From contig JAGGDU010000148.1 of NCBI GenBank assembly GCA_018457135.1, forward strand, positions 1-64,000: 64,000 nt of DNA, written 5' to 3'. Shown here piece by piece: positions 19,695-28,269 of this stretch. The position numbers were made by a program, and so were the translations under genes. The notes beneath the pieces were generated by a model that worked only from the letters and a program-made list of their open reading frames with translations, did not search any database and had not been told where the DNA came from. Within the stretch, counting starts at the first letter, position 1. Every line of letters begins with the position of its first letter. Source of the DNA: Trichodesmium erythraeum GBRTRLIN201. Lineage in GTDB: Bacteria > Cyanobacteriota > Cyanobacteriia > Cyanobacteriales > Microcoleaceae.

Positions 19695-20372
19695 TTACTC
19701 ATTAATTGAACCATCAGGCATAATAGTTCCCCTCATAATTACTCCACTTAAATCTGTATTAGTAATAATTGCACCTTCCAAATTAGCATTACTTAAATTA
19801 GTTTCTTGTTTATAACTTCTGAAAGAGAAACTATGAAAGTCCGCTCCACTTAAATTAGAATCAGCAAGATTAGCATATTCTAAGTTAGTACCATGAAGAC
19901 TAGCATTGTTTAAATTAGCTCCTGCCAAACTTGCTCCCCAGAGTCTTGCTTCTAACAAATTAGCATCAGTTAAATTAGCATGATTTAAATTTGCTAGAGT
20001 TAAATCAGCTTCTAATAAACGAGTGCTAGTTAAATTAGTATTTGTTAAATTTGCTCTGTTGATATCTGCTCTATATAAGTTAGCTTTTTCTAAATTAGCT
20101 CCTGTTAAATTAGCTCCGGAAAGGTTAGCTCCATTTAAATCTGCACCTTGGAAATTTACCCCTGTTAAATTAGCTCCCGACATATTAGCATTCTTTAAAT
20201 TAATGTCATGAAAATTTGCTCTGGTTAGGTCACATTGTTTCCATAAGAATGATACACACCAATTATATTCTAAAAGATGATTAACATCTTCATAATTAGC
20301 TCCCATAATTGGCGCAGATAAACTCAAGTATATGAAAGAAATGACAAAAGTAACAGTTGCTAAAAATTTCAT
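19695..20372 (-). CDS. Secreted pentapeptide-repeat protein
   Basis: From ATG at 20372 the product is 225 residues. A TTG further upstream (20426) would add 18 residues that do not look like part of a signal peptide. Residues 1-25 (MKFLATVTFVISFIYLSLSA) form a likely Sec signal or anchor. Residues ~55-210 are pentapeptide repeats of A(N/D)Lxx type (NANMSGANLTGVNFQGADLN), which fold into a right-handed quadrilateral beta-helix. In cyanobacteria such proteins are common in the periplasm and thylakoid lumen, mostly with unknown roles. Two cysteines (WCVSFLWKQC) lie just before the helix and might form a disulfide. It is transcribed toward the methyltransferase relic. Confidence 0.75.
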   Translation of the reverse strand: MKFLATVTFVISFIYLSLSAPIMGANYEDVNHLLEYNWCVSFLWKQCDLTRANFHDINLKNANMSGANLTGVNFQGADLNGANLSGANLTGANLEKANLYRADINRANLTNTNLTSTRLLEADLTLANLNHANLTDANLLEARLWGASLAGANLNNASLHGTNLEYANLADSNLSGADFHSFSFRSYKQETNLSNANLEGAIITNTDLSGVIMRGTIMPDGSINE

Positions 20373-20541
20373 TGCTAAAGTTATTTTAATTGAACTTAAA
20401 CTAATTTTTTTGAATTGAGTCAGCAAACTTTATCCAAAATAGATAAAATGAAAAGTCCGCTAGTACAACTTAAAACATAATCATAATATGTATAAATAAA
20501 TTGTCTAACGAACTAATCAAAGTTGTGACCCTTGCTATTAA

Positions 20542-22095
20542 TTAACCAAGACGTAAAGCATAATCATCAGAATTTACTACAAGAATGTTATTTTCAACAT
20601 TTTCAATAGAAGTTTGTTTTACTACTCCTAATATAAAACTATTGTCAAGCAGTCTAATTACTGTATCATTATCTATGAATTCATAACTTAAGCCCTCAGA
20701 AGAGGTAAATTCAGCAATGACAATAATCCGATCATTATCTCCAACATTAAAATCAGTAATCATGTCAGCTTCCTCTATTTCCTCTATTGCAGTATTACTT
20801 CGCAGAATAAAACTATCTGCACCCGCACCACCTGTCAGGATATCAGTACCATGATCGCCAATTAGATAATCATCTCCCATTCCACCTGTTAATTCATCAT
20901 CTCCTTTTCCACCTCGCAACCAGTCATTACCCTCTAAACCGAGAAGAGAATCATTACCTTGATTTCCACTGATGAGGTCATTACCATCACTACCTGTTAT
21001 CTCATCATTACCTTTTAAACCCATCACTACTGAGGATTCATCCACTTGATTTATTACAATTACATCGTCACCATTAGTAGCTTGATTTTCATCTTGTGTA
21101 ATTTGAGATTGGGATCTCTCAGGTTCTATAGGATCCCCAATGTCTGGAGTGCTATCATCACTATCAGCATTATTCTCAGAATTTTCATCCATTGAGATCA
21201 GATATTTGACCTTATTGGTGCCATCTTTATTTGCTAATTCATTGAATAAATCAGAATCAGTAACAAGGTCTGATTCTCTACTAGAAATATTTCCCTCTAC
21301 TACCCTAGCTATGAGAATACGATCGCCTTCTTGAATCTCTTGCAGAAAATCAAAACCATCACTCACCTTACCAAACACAGCATAACCACCATCTAATTGG
21401 TCGCTGATATCTTCTAAGGCGAAGTAAAACTGTGAAGAGGCTGTATCTAATTCTTGAGTACGAGCCATAGCTATTACCCCTGCTTCATGGGATAAAGCAA
21501 CTGCTTCATCAGTTTCCTCGTTATAGACAATTTCTCCTGTCTCTGCGATTTTGATTTCCAGAGGTATTTCTCGTTTCTCATCTGTTTCTAGATCAATATA
21601 ACCCCCCCCGCCTAAATCTTCAATGGGAAAATCGGGGTCTCGACCTTGAGGGTCCCCACCTTGAATCACAAACCCTTCTACAAATCGGTGGAACGCTAGA
21701 GAGTCATATACATTTTTCTCTACCAAGTCAGCAAAGTTAGCTGCTGTTACTGGAGCACTTGAGGTATTAAGTTGAATGGTAATTTTTTCTCTTTGGCCAG
21801 CTTCTTCTTCTTGACTTTCAGTATCTTCTTCTTGACCTTCAGCTTCTTCCTGTTGACCTTCAGTATCTTCTTCTTGGCTTTCAGTATCTTCTTCTTGACC
21901 CTCAGCTTCTTCCTGTTGGCTTTCAGTATCTTCTTCTTGGCTTTCAGTATCTTCTTCTTGGCTTTCAATATCTTCCTGTTGGCTTTCAGTTTCTTCCTGT
22001 TGTGATGCCTTCTGTATTACCATTTCCACTACCACATCTTGGTCTGATAGATCCGGTAAGTCCAATTGTTCTAAAAACTTTTGTGTCTTGTCCAT
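20542..22095 (-). CDS. Cyclophilin-type peptidyl-prolyl isomerase fused to RTX calcium-binding repeats
   Basis: A 517-residue acidic protein. Residues ~30-100 are a low-complexity run of ESQEED/EGQEED units from short DNA repeats. Residues ~102-275 are a cyclophilin domain with AFHRFVEGFVIQGGDPQGRD, in which the catalytic Arg, Phe and Gln region is visible, and ASSQFYFALED and YAVFGKVSDG. Residues ~345-435 carry hemolysin-type nonapeptides (GNQGNDSLLGLEGNDWLRGG), followed by a strand-rich tail. There is no Sec signal, so type I export through the RTX tail is likely, with an extracellular folding role. A paralogue with the same architecture lies 0.9 kb upstream (23012-24373) on the same strand. 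Confidence 0.85.
   Translation of the reverse strand: MDKTQKFLEQLDLPDLSDQDVVVEMVIQKASQQEETESQQEDIESQEEDTESQEEDTESQQEEAEGQEEDTESQEEDTEGQQEEAEGQEEDTESQEEEAGQREKITIQLNTSSAPVTAANFADLVEKNVYDSLAFHRFVEGFVIQGGDPQGRDPDFPIEDLGGGGYIDLETDEKREIPLEIKIAETGEIVYNEETDEAVALSHEAGVIAMARTQELDTASSQFYFALEDISDQLDGGYAVFGKVSDGFDFLQEIQEGDRILIARVVEGNISSRESDLVTDSDLFNELANKDGTNKVKYLISMDENSENNADSDDSTPDIGDPIEPERSQSQITQDENQATNGDDVIVINQVDESSVVMGLKGNDEITGSDGNDLISGNQGNDSLLGLEGNDWLRGGKGDDELTGGMGDDYLIGDHGTDILTGGAGADSFILRSNTAIEEIEEADMITDFNVGDNDRIIVIAEFTSSEGLSYEFIDNDTVIRLLDNSFILGVVKQTSIENVENNILVVNSDDYALRLG
21790..22005 (-). repeat. Short-unit coding repeat (Glu/Gln/Ser-rich)
   Basis: About eight to nine head-to-tail copies of a ~21-24 bp unit in the 5' part of the cyclophilin-RTX gene encode ESQEED, ESQQEE and EGQEED blocks. 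The other frames stay open here because of the repeats, which produces spurious lysine- or phenylalanine-rich frames. Repeat number is likely to vary between strains. Confidence 0.8.
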
Positions 22096-23011
22096 TAGTC
22101 TATTAACTCCTTAATTATCCATAATTTACCACTTCATTAATTATACTCAATTTTTAATCTAACTGTCCATAAAAAGTGATGAGGGGATCAAAGATCATTA
22201 AATTAATGATTATATTAAAAACAAAACTATTTTAAAATAATATTTTATCTCCTATTTTATAATTATTTACCACCCTGAATTTTTCAGTTTTAGATAGTCA
22301 AATATAATTAAAGTTAATAAGTTACTAAATATGGAAAAAGTAAGACTAATTTCTCAAAAAAATTTCTACATTTTTCTCCATCTAATAAATAAGAGAATAG
22401 ATAGAAAAATTTAATAGAATCTCCTTACCATTTGTCACAAATATTTATTTCCCTTGGTATCACAAATCTAAATCATCAAAAAATTGGGGCATTAAATTCC
22501 AGATTTGTTCTATTAATATATCCTACTTCTACTAAACCTTTCAATTGATAGCCAACACCAAATCAGGGTATAAAAGTAGGTTTATTCCATCACCCAATCT
22601 CTTATACCAAGAGTTAAAAAACAATTTTCAAAATAATCTGGGTAAATTTAGAAAAATTTGATTAATTTTTCTGAGAATAAAAAGGAAAATTAAAAGCAAT
22701 TAAATGATATTTAAACTATTTATTCTTACTCCTGATTACTTAACCATTCCTTAATAGTTATGATCATTCATTAAAGAGTACAAATTGATTTTCATGGTAT
22801 TATTTAGTAACAGCTATAACTTGAAAAAATATCCTCTCAAACTTTGCAAATTGAGTACATAGCAATTCCCACACTGTGGAGTTACAAAATTTATTTGTTT
22901 TAGTGGGGAAGATATATAGAATTTTCCCTAAAGACTAGTAAACAAGGAAAACAGGGTATAGAAAATAAGAAAAAAACTTGACTTCAGAGACTTGAGACAC
23001 GCTATAAAAAA
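22096..23011. other. intergenic between cyclophilin-RTX paralogues
   Basis: 916 bp, strongly AT-rich, with stops in all frames. It must carry the promoter of the downstream paralogue. No RNA gene or strong inverted repeat was recognised. Confidence 0.4.
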
Positions 23012-24373
23012 TTATCCAACTCTCAAAGCTGCATCTCCAAAAGGTAGCGAATCAGGCAAAGAAATAGTAGTAAAATCAAACAAGAAAGTTGCACTTCTAA
23101 CCTCCTCTGCTACTGAATTATTCACAGTACCAAGGATAATGTTATTTTCCCCTTCCTCAGTTGCTATTTCAATTACTGTATTATTACCTTCTTGAGTAAA
23201 AGAAAGAGCAGATATTTGCTCCGAAACACCAATTTTATCCCCTTCCAAAAAATTAAAATCTTCTATCGTATCTGCATTATCTTCTTCATTGTTAATTACT
23301 GCCAAAACAAAAGTATCTGCACCAGCTTCTCCTAGCAAATTATCTGTACCAGCATCACCAATTAAAATATCATTTCCTTCACCACCAGTTAATATATCAT
23401 TATTTTTACCACCCCGTAAAAAATCATCTCCTTGCTCACCTAATAAAGTATCATTATCTAAATTACCATTTAAAATATCATTATCAAGACCACCAAATAA
23501 TAAATCTAATCCTTTTCCCCCTCGAAGGTAATCGGAACTATCCCTACCATTTAAAATATCATCTCCCTGATTACCATTAATAACATCATTAATTATTGAA
23601 CCTATAATTTCATCATTTCCTTCCAGCCCCAATACACCAAATACCTGTTGAGATAACTCTGTAGAAATTTCAAAAATATCATCTCCTTCTGTTAAGACTT
23701 CAAAAAAATCAATCGGTAATGGAATATTAGCGCGATTAACAATATTAATAAAATTATTCAGCAGGGATGTATCAGTAATAATTTTTGAAATTCGACTAGG
23801 AATTATTCCTTGAGTAACTCTAGCAGCAGTAATAGTATCTCCTAAATCTAGTGCTCTAATAACCTCTAACCCATCTATTACATTACCAAATACTGCATAA
23901 CCACCATCTAATACTGGTATATCATTCAAGGGAACATAAAATTGAGAAGATGCCGAATTTAAAATCTCTGTACGAGCCATTCCAATAGCACCTGCTACGT
24001 TTGGCAATTCTACAGGAGTAGAAACTATTTGATTATAAATAATTGGTTGTCCTAGACCTAGAGGCTTAATTTCTAAAGGAATAAATCTAAATTCATTTGT
24101 TATTGGATCGACAAAATCACCACTTCCTAAAAGTTCCAAAGGAATATCTGGATTTCTGCTAAAAGGATCCCCTCCTTGAACTAATGAAAATTGTTGCCCA
24201 TTTTCGATGCGATGAAATCTCACACCATCATAAAAATTTCTTTCTACTAAATCAACAAAATTACCTCCAGTTATTGGTGCATTGAATCCATTAATTTCGA
24301 TGGTAGCTATTTGATTATCAATGACCATTAATACTGTTGCTAGACCCGATATTTGTGGTAAATTTTCTGTCAT
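23012..24373 (-). CDS. Cyclophilin-type peptidyl-prolyl isomerase fused to RTX calcium-binding repeats (paralogue)
   Basis: A 453-residue paralogue of the protein at 20542-22095, without the acidic N-terminal repeats. Residues ~15-195 are the cyclophilin domain: ATIEINGFNAPITGGNFVDL, VRFHRIENGQ, LVQGGDPFSRNP, ASSQFYVPLND and YAVFGNVIDG. Residues ~235-375 hold nonapeptides such as GNQGDDILNGRDSSDYLRGG, then EDFNFLEGDKIGVSEQ and a C-terminal strand region typical of RTX secretion signals. The two proteins share the closing motif ALRLG/ALRVG, supporting a common origin by duplication. It is probably exported by a type I system and acts as a calcium-dependent extracellular foldase; this role is inferred. 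Confidence 0.85.
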   Translation of the reverse strand: MTENLPQISGLATVLMVIDNQIATIEINGFNAPITGGNFVDLVERNFYDGVRFHRIENGQQFSLVQGGDPFSRNPDIPLELLGSGDFVDPITNEFRFIPLEIKPLGLGQPIIYNQIVSTPVELPNVAGAIGMARTEILNSASSQFYVPLNDIPVLDGGYAVFGNVIDGLEVIRALDLGDTITAARVTQGIIPSRISKIITDTSLLNNFINIVNRANIPLPIDFFEVLTEGDDIFEISTELSQQVFGVLGLEGNDEIIGSIINDVINGNQGDDILNGRDSSDYLRGGKGLDLLFGGLDNDILNGNLDNDTLLGEQGDDFLRGGKNNDILTGGEGNDILIGDAGTDNLLGEAGADTFVLAVINNEEDNADTIEDFNFLEGDKIGVSEQISALSFTQEGNNTVIEIATEEGENNIILGTVNNSVAEEVRSATFLFDFTTISLPDSLPFGDAALRVG

Positions 24374-24491
24374 TTTTATGTAATTTAATTAGATGCTCGT
24401 TTAGATGGGACAATATATAGATAATTTTCTACATAAAATTTGTTCCACAATTTATGTAAACTTATATAAAGTATAATTTTGATTAGCAATT

Positions 24492-25043
24492 ATGAGATCT
24501 CGTCGGCATTTTCAGACCATATTTTTAGTTATTTGTCTAGCTCTAATAACTTGGTTGAATTTTATTCCCAATGCTTGGGCCCTTGGAGGCAAACTACCTG
24601 AGTTAGATCAACCAGCACCAGAATTTACCCTGCCCACTAACATAGGAGATAGAGAAATTTCTTTATCAGATTATCGTGGTCAGTGGGTAGTACTTTATTT
24701 TTATCCTAAAGATTTCACTTCTGGTTGTACAATTGAAGCCCGTAGGTTCCAGCAAGACTTACCAAAATACAGAGAGCGAAACACTCAAATTTTAGGTGTT
24801 AGTGCAGATGATATAAACTCTCACCAAGAATTTTGTGATTCTGAAGGTTTAAAATTTCCGTTGTTAGCTGATACGGATGGAACTGTAAGTAAAGCTTACG
24901 GTTCGTGGCTAAACTTTTTTTCTATGAGACATACTTTTATTATTAACCCAGGTGGGATTTTGCAGGAGATATTTCTAGGAGTAAAACCCACTATTCATAG
25001 TCAAGAAGTTTTATCAAGTTTGGATAATTTACAGCAGACCTAA
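24492..25043 (+). CDS. Peroxiredoxin (PrxQ/BCP-like), exported
   Basis: A 183-residue thiol peroxidase. Residues 1-31 look like a signal peptide (basic MRSRRH head, hydrophobic core, cut near NAWALG), so it probably acts in the thylakoid lumen or periplasm. The thioredoxin-fold core has APEFTLPTN, WVVLYFYPKDFTSGCTIEAR with peroxidatic Cys79, and the conserved Arg/Phe region. The resolving Cys normally five residues after the first is absent (Ala). Another Cys lies in EFCDSEGLKFPLL, so it may use that or an external thiol. It reduces H2O2 or organic peroxides. The 3' third of the gene is duplicated immediately downstream. Confidence 0.85.
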   Translation: MRSRRHFQTIFLVICLALITWLNFIPNAWALGGKLPELDQPAPEFTLPTNIGDREISLSDYRGQWVVLYFYPKDFTSGCTIEARRFQQDLPKYRERNTQILGVSADDINSHQEFCDSEGLKFPLLADTDGTVSKAYGSWLNFFSMRHTFIINPGGILQEIFLGVKPTIHSQEVLSSLDNLQQT

Positions 25044-25070
25044 TTAATATCAGTTTCTGTCAAATCATCT

Positions 25071-25277
25071 GTTAGCTGATACGGATGGAACTATAAGTAA
25101 AGCTTACGGTTCGTGGCTAAACTTTTTTTCTATGAGACATACTTTTACTATTAACCTAGGTGGGATTTTACAGGAGATATTTCTAGGAGTAAAACCCACT
25201 ATTCATAGTCAAGAAGTTTTATCAAGTTTGGATAATTTACAGCAGATATAATTAATATCAGTTTCTGTCAAATCATC
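25071..25277 (+). repeat. Direct duplication of the peroxiredoxin 3' end
   Basis: The 207 bp at 25071-25277 repeat 24863-25070 with only a handful of substitutions. They include the last ~60 codons and the 3' flank of the peroxiredoxin gene. The copy has no start codon or upstream domain and is not expected to be expressed. The offset of 208 bp marks a simple tandem duplication. Confidence 0.9.
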
Positions 25278-25454
25278 ATTACAATAGAGATGTTTAATTC
25301 AACATCTCTATCTTATTGTAAATTCATGAAAAAAAATATTTAGCTAACAGTAGTTATAGTATTAACCATCTATAGTATTTTTTCTTTCCTATACGCTACT
25401 TAATATTCTTTATTCCTTAAAATTTAAAACTTGCAGATATCATAAATATAAAAA

Positions 25455-26516
25455 ATGCTGAAATTACTAAATCAAAGATTATTTTGGTACTTAGCATTAC
25501 CAATAATTGTAATAAATGGTTGGGCTTTACTACAAATATTTCAGTATTTTGGTCGGATAATTACAATAGCTGTTTCCGCAACATTACTATCATTTTTGTT
25601 AGATTACCCAGTACTTTTTTTGCAGAAACATGGAGGTAAAAGACACCGAGCAGTTATTTTAGTATTTTTAGTAGCATTAGTAATTATGTTAGTCTTGGGA
25701 GTTATTCTGATTCCCCTGCTATTAGAACAACTGACCGGATTTATTGAAAAACTTCCTAGTTGGCTTGAATCAGGAAATAAACAATTAGAATCATTTGACC
25801 AATGGGCATCTAAGTATCAACTGCCAATTAATTTAACAGTTATCACCAATAAACTTACAGAACGTTTATCTTCTCAATTGCAAGATATTACAGGAGAAAT
25901 TATTAGTTTTGTCCTTAATATGGTAGGTAGAATTTTTGATATTTTAATCACCATAGTTATTACTTTTTATCTAATGCTACATGGCGATCGCCTGTGGAAT
26001 GGAATATTTAATTGGTTACCTAATCACCTGGATATTCATGTACGGACATCATTAAAACAAAACTTTCAAAATTATTTTCTTGGCCAAGCAATGCTAGCAT
26101 GTTTGATGGGTGTTTCTATGACCTTAGGTTTATTATTTACAGGAACTCCTTTTGGCTTATTATTTGGCATAGGAATTGGCTTGATGACTTTAGTTCCTTT
26201 TGGTACTGCTTTGGGTGTAACTATCGTCAGTTTATTAATAACTTTAGAAAATTTTTGGCTGGGAATAAAAGTTTTAATTGTGATAGTTTTAATCGAACAA
26301 GCAATTGAAAATTTTGTTGCCCCTAGAATATTAGGAAGTTTTACAGGCCTCAATCCTGTCTGGATTGTACTGAGTTTATTAGTGGGGATGCAAGTATGGG
26401 GGGTGTTAGGTTTATTAATTGCTGTACCTGTGGCAGGATTTGTCAAAAATACTGTTAATTATCTCTTCAGTAAGTCCTATGGACAAGAAGCGAAGTCAGA
26501 AATAATCCTTGACTGA
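25455..26516 (+). CDS. AI-2E family transporter (PerM/YdiK-type permease)
   Basis: A 353-residue membrane protein with about eight hydrophobic segments. The order is typical of the family: two N-terminal helices around LLSFLLDYPVLFLQKHGGKR, one more helix, a soluble middle (EKLPSWLESGNKQLESFDQW), then a cluster of helices with PFGTALGVTIVSLL, and the signature NFVAPRILGSFTGLNPVWIV near the C-terminus. Family members have been linked to autoinducer-2 export and to Na+/H+ antiport. The real substrate here is unknown. It is preceded by 180 bp of empty sequence and appears monocistronic. Confidence 0.85.
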   Translation: MLKLLNQRLFWYLALPIIVINGWALLQIFQYFGRIITIAVSATLLSFLLDYPVLFLQKHGGKRHRAVILVFLVALVIMLVLGVILIPLLLEQLTGFIEKLPSWLESGNKQLESFDQWASKYQLPINLTVITNKLTERLSSQLQDITGEIISFVLNMVGRIFDILITIVITFYLMLHGDRLWNGIFNWLPNHLDIHVRTSLKQNFQNYFLGQAMLACLMGVSMTLGLLFTGTPFGLLFGIGIGLMTLVPFGTALGVTIVSLLITLENFWLGIKVLIVIVLIEQAIENFVAPRILGSFTGLNPVWIVLSLLVGMQVWGVLGLLIAVPVAGFVKNTVNYLFSKSYGQEAKSEIILD

Positions 26517-27384
26517 GTTTGAGGGTTTATAAATGTGCTATAACGTCCATTCATCTCAATGAACCAAATAAAAAAATTATGACCTGCTCTGTGCCTACAG
26601 AATAGGAGTTTGTAGAAGAGGTACTCTGATATATTTGTCTCTTGACTTTTCTACTATAGTTAGCCCAAAATGCTAACTTAGTTTTTGGACATGATACCAG
26701 ACACTTTTTAAAGGTCTTAAGAAAGCTAAAAGCCAATATTACTAAATGCTTTGATGTTTAATCAACAAGCCTTAATTAATTATTTAGTTTAGTTAAGAGA
26801 CCTCAGACCTCAGAACTCAGACTTTAAGCCTTAAGCCTCAGACTTTAAGCCTTAAGCCTCAGACTTTAGACCTCAGACTTAAGGATTTAGGAGTCAAGCA
26901 GGCAAATTTGAATTCCACACCAGTTGCTGCTGCTCCCTGTCTCCTATACCTTGCCAAACCTACTCCTGCCTTACTTGAAAAAAAAATAATGTTTTAAACT
27001 TCTCCTTTAAAACTATGCTTTATAAATATCTTTTTTTTAGATAAAACTTGACAAAATAGAAAAGTTATATTTAGATATTGAAGAATATTTTTTCTGGCTA
27101 AAAAAAATCAAGATATATTTTTAAGACATTTTTTTTGTGGGGAATGTTTGCAAGATTTAAATGGTGTTAAATAATATACTCTTTCTCCCTTTTATCCTTA
27201 CAAAGAGAAATTAGGGGCAGTTTATTGCTACTTTAATCCTTGGGTAACCACAACAAGATTTTGATAAATTATGTTCTGAGAATAAGTTTTACAGGAGGTA
27301 AAAAAATGTTCCCCCCTATATATTTTAGGCTGCTTAACCGAAGTACTAATAAGGTGATAACTGCAATTAACCTGTTCTTCAATC
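26517..27384. other. intergenic with simple repeats
   Basis: 868 bp holding a Trp-poor, stop-rich AT sequence and the direct repeats at 26799-26885. Short frames here, including one overlapping the tyrA 3' end, look spurious. Confidence 0.5.
26799..26885. repeat. Tandem ~21-bp repeat (CAGACTTTAAGCCTTAAGCCT)-like, partial copies
   Basis: Two full 21-bp units, starting CAGACTTTAAGCC, are followed by shortened variants built from the words CTCAGACTT, CCTTAAG and GACCTCAG. A similar word cluster occurs near 8100-8120. It is non-coding and probably length-variable. Confidence 0.8.
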
Positions 27385-28236
27385 TCAATTTTTATTACCG
27401 AAAAAGAGTCTTCTGTTTTGCTCCGTATACCTTAACTTTTCTTCAATAATCTGCCAATCTTTTCGTTCAATATACTGAATCAATTCATCAATTTCATCAC
27501 GAAAAGAAATTAGCGATCGCAAAACCTCTAGACAATTATGTTCAGCCATCATTCGTCCTAACTCAGGATTACCCCCTCCCACCCGGCTAGTATCGTGGAA
27601 ACCAGAACTAGCAAACTCTCGTGCTAACTTAACAATAGTAGGATTACTCTCACTCATGCAGGCAGATATCAAACAGGAACTGGCCATTACAGGCAAATGA
27701 GAGATCCAAGCAACAGCTCGATCATGTTCATAAGGGTCACAAAAATAAACTTTACTTTTGAGCAACTTAGCTATTGCCTCAACTTTCTTTACAGACTCTA
27801 GAGGTGTATTTTCATTAGGAGTCAGTACATAAGGTCTATCTTCAAATAAACCCAATTGAGCAAACTCAATTCCACTTTCTGCTTTGCCAGCCATAGGATG
27901 TCCACCAACAAAATTAGGCCAAATTTTAGAAACACCTTCAACAATAGGTACCTTAACAGAACCCACATCAGTTAGAATTGCTGAGGGAGACAGAAAAGGA
28001 ATAAGCTCTTCTAAAGTAGGGATAATATAGGATATGGGAGTACAAATAAATATTAAATCAGCAATAGATAGCAAAGATAGTTCTAAGCTAGCTTCATCAA
28101 CAGCTCCAAGAGCAATCGCCTTTTGACAAGTTTGTTCTCGACGAGATACCCCAAAAACAGGATAACCTAAGGTTCTTAAATCGAGTCCAACTGAGCCACC
28201 AATTAAACCTAATCCAACAATACCTATATTAATCAT
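27385..28236 (-). CDS. tyrA: Prephenate/arogenate dehydrogenase
   Basis: A 283-residue NAD(P)-dependent dehydrogenase of tyrosine synthesis. The N-terminus MINIGIVGLGLIGGSVGLDL is the Rossmann dinucleotide loop (GxGxxG). GGHPMAGKAESG is the TyrA substrate-binding motif, and HDRAVAWISHLPVMAS carries the conserved His and helix. Cyanobacterial members typically prefer arogenate and NADP+, so arogenate dehydrogenase is likely, but specificity cannot be read here. It is divergent from the pentapeptide-repeat gene beginning 33 bp away, so the two share a very short promoter region. It is intact and of normal length. Confidence 0.93.
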   Translation of the reverse strand: MINIGIVGLGLIGGSVGLDLRTLGYPVFGVSRREQTCQKAIALGAVDEASLELSLLSIADLIFICTPISYIIPTLEELIPFLSPSAILTDVGSVKVPIVEGVSKIWPNFVGGHPMAGKAESGIEFAQLGLFEDRPYVLTPNENTPLESVKKVEAIAKLLKSKVYFCDPYEHDRAVAWISHLPVMASSCLISACMSESNPTIVKLAREFASSGFHDTSRVGGGNPELGRMMAEHNCLEVLRSLISFRDEIDELIQYIERKDWQIIEEKLRYTEQNRRLFFGNKN

Positions 28237-28269
28237 AATACAATGGGCTTGATACCAGGGTGCGCCCTA

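Noticed and set aside
21747-22005. Lysine-rich and phenylalanine-rich frames
   Set aside because: They come from the short-unit repeat of the cyclophilin-RTX gene read in wrong frames.
26799-26885. Possible CRISPR array
   Set aside because: Repeats are only ~21 bp, adjacent, and have no unique spacers; it is simple sequence.
27240-27449. Plus-strand 69-codon frame with a good ribosome-binding-like GGAGGT
   Set aside because: It overlaps the 3' end of tyrA on the other strand and its composition is not protein-like.
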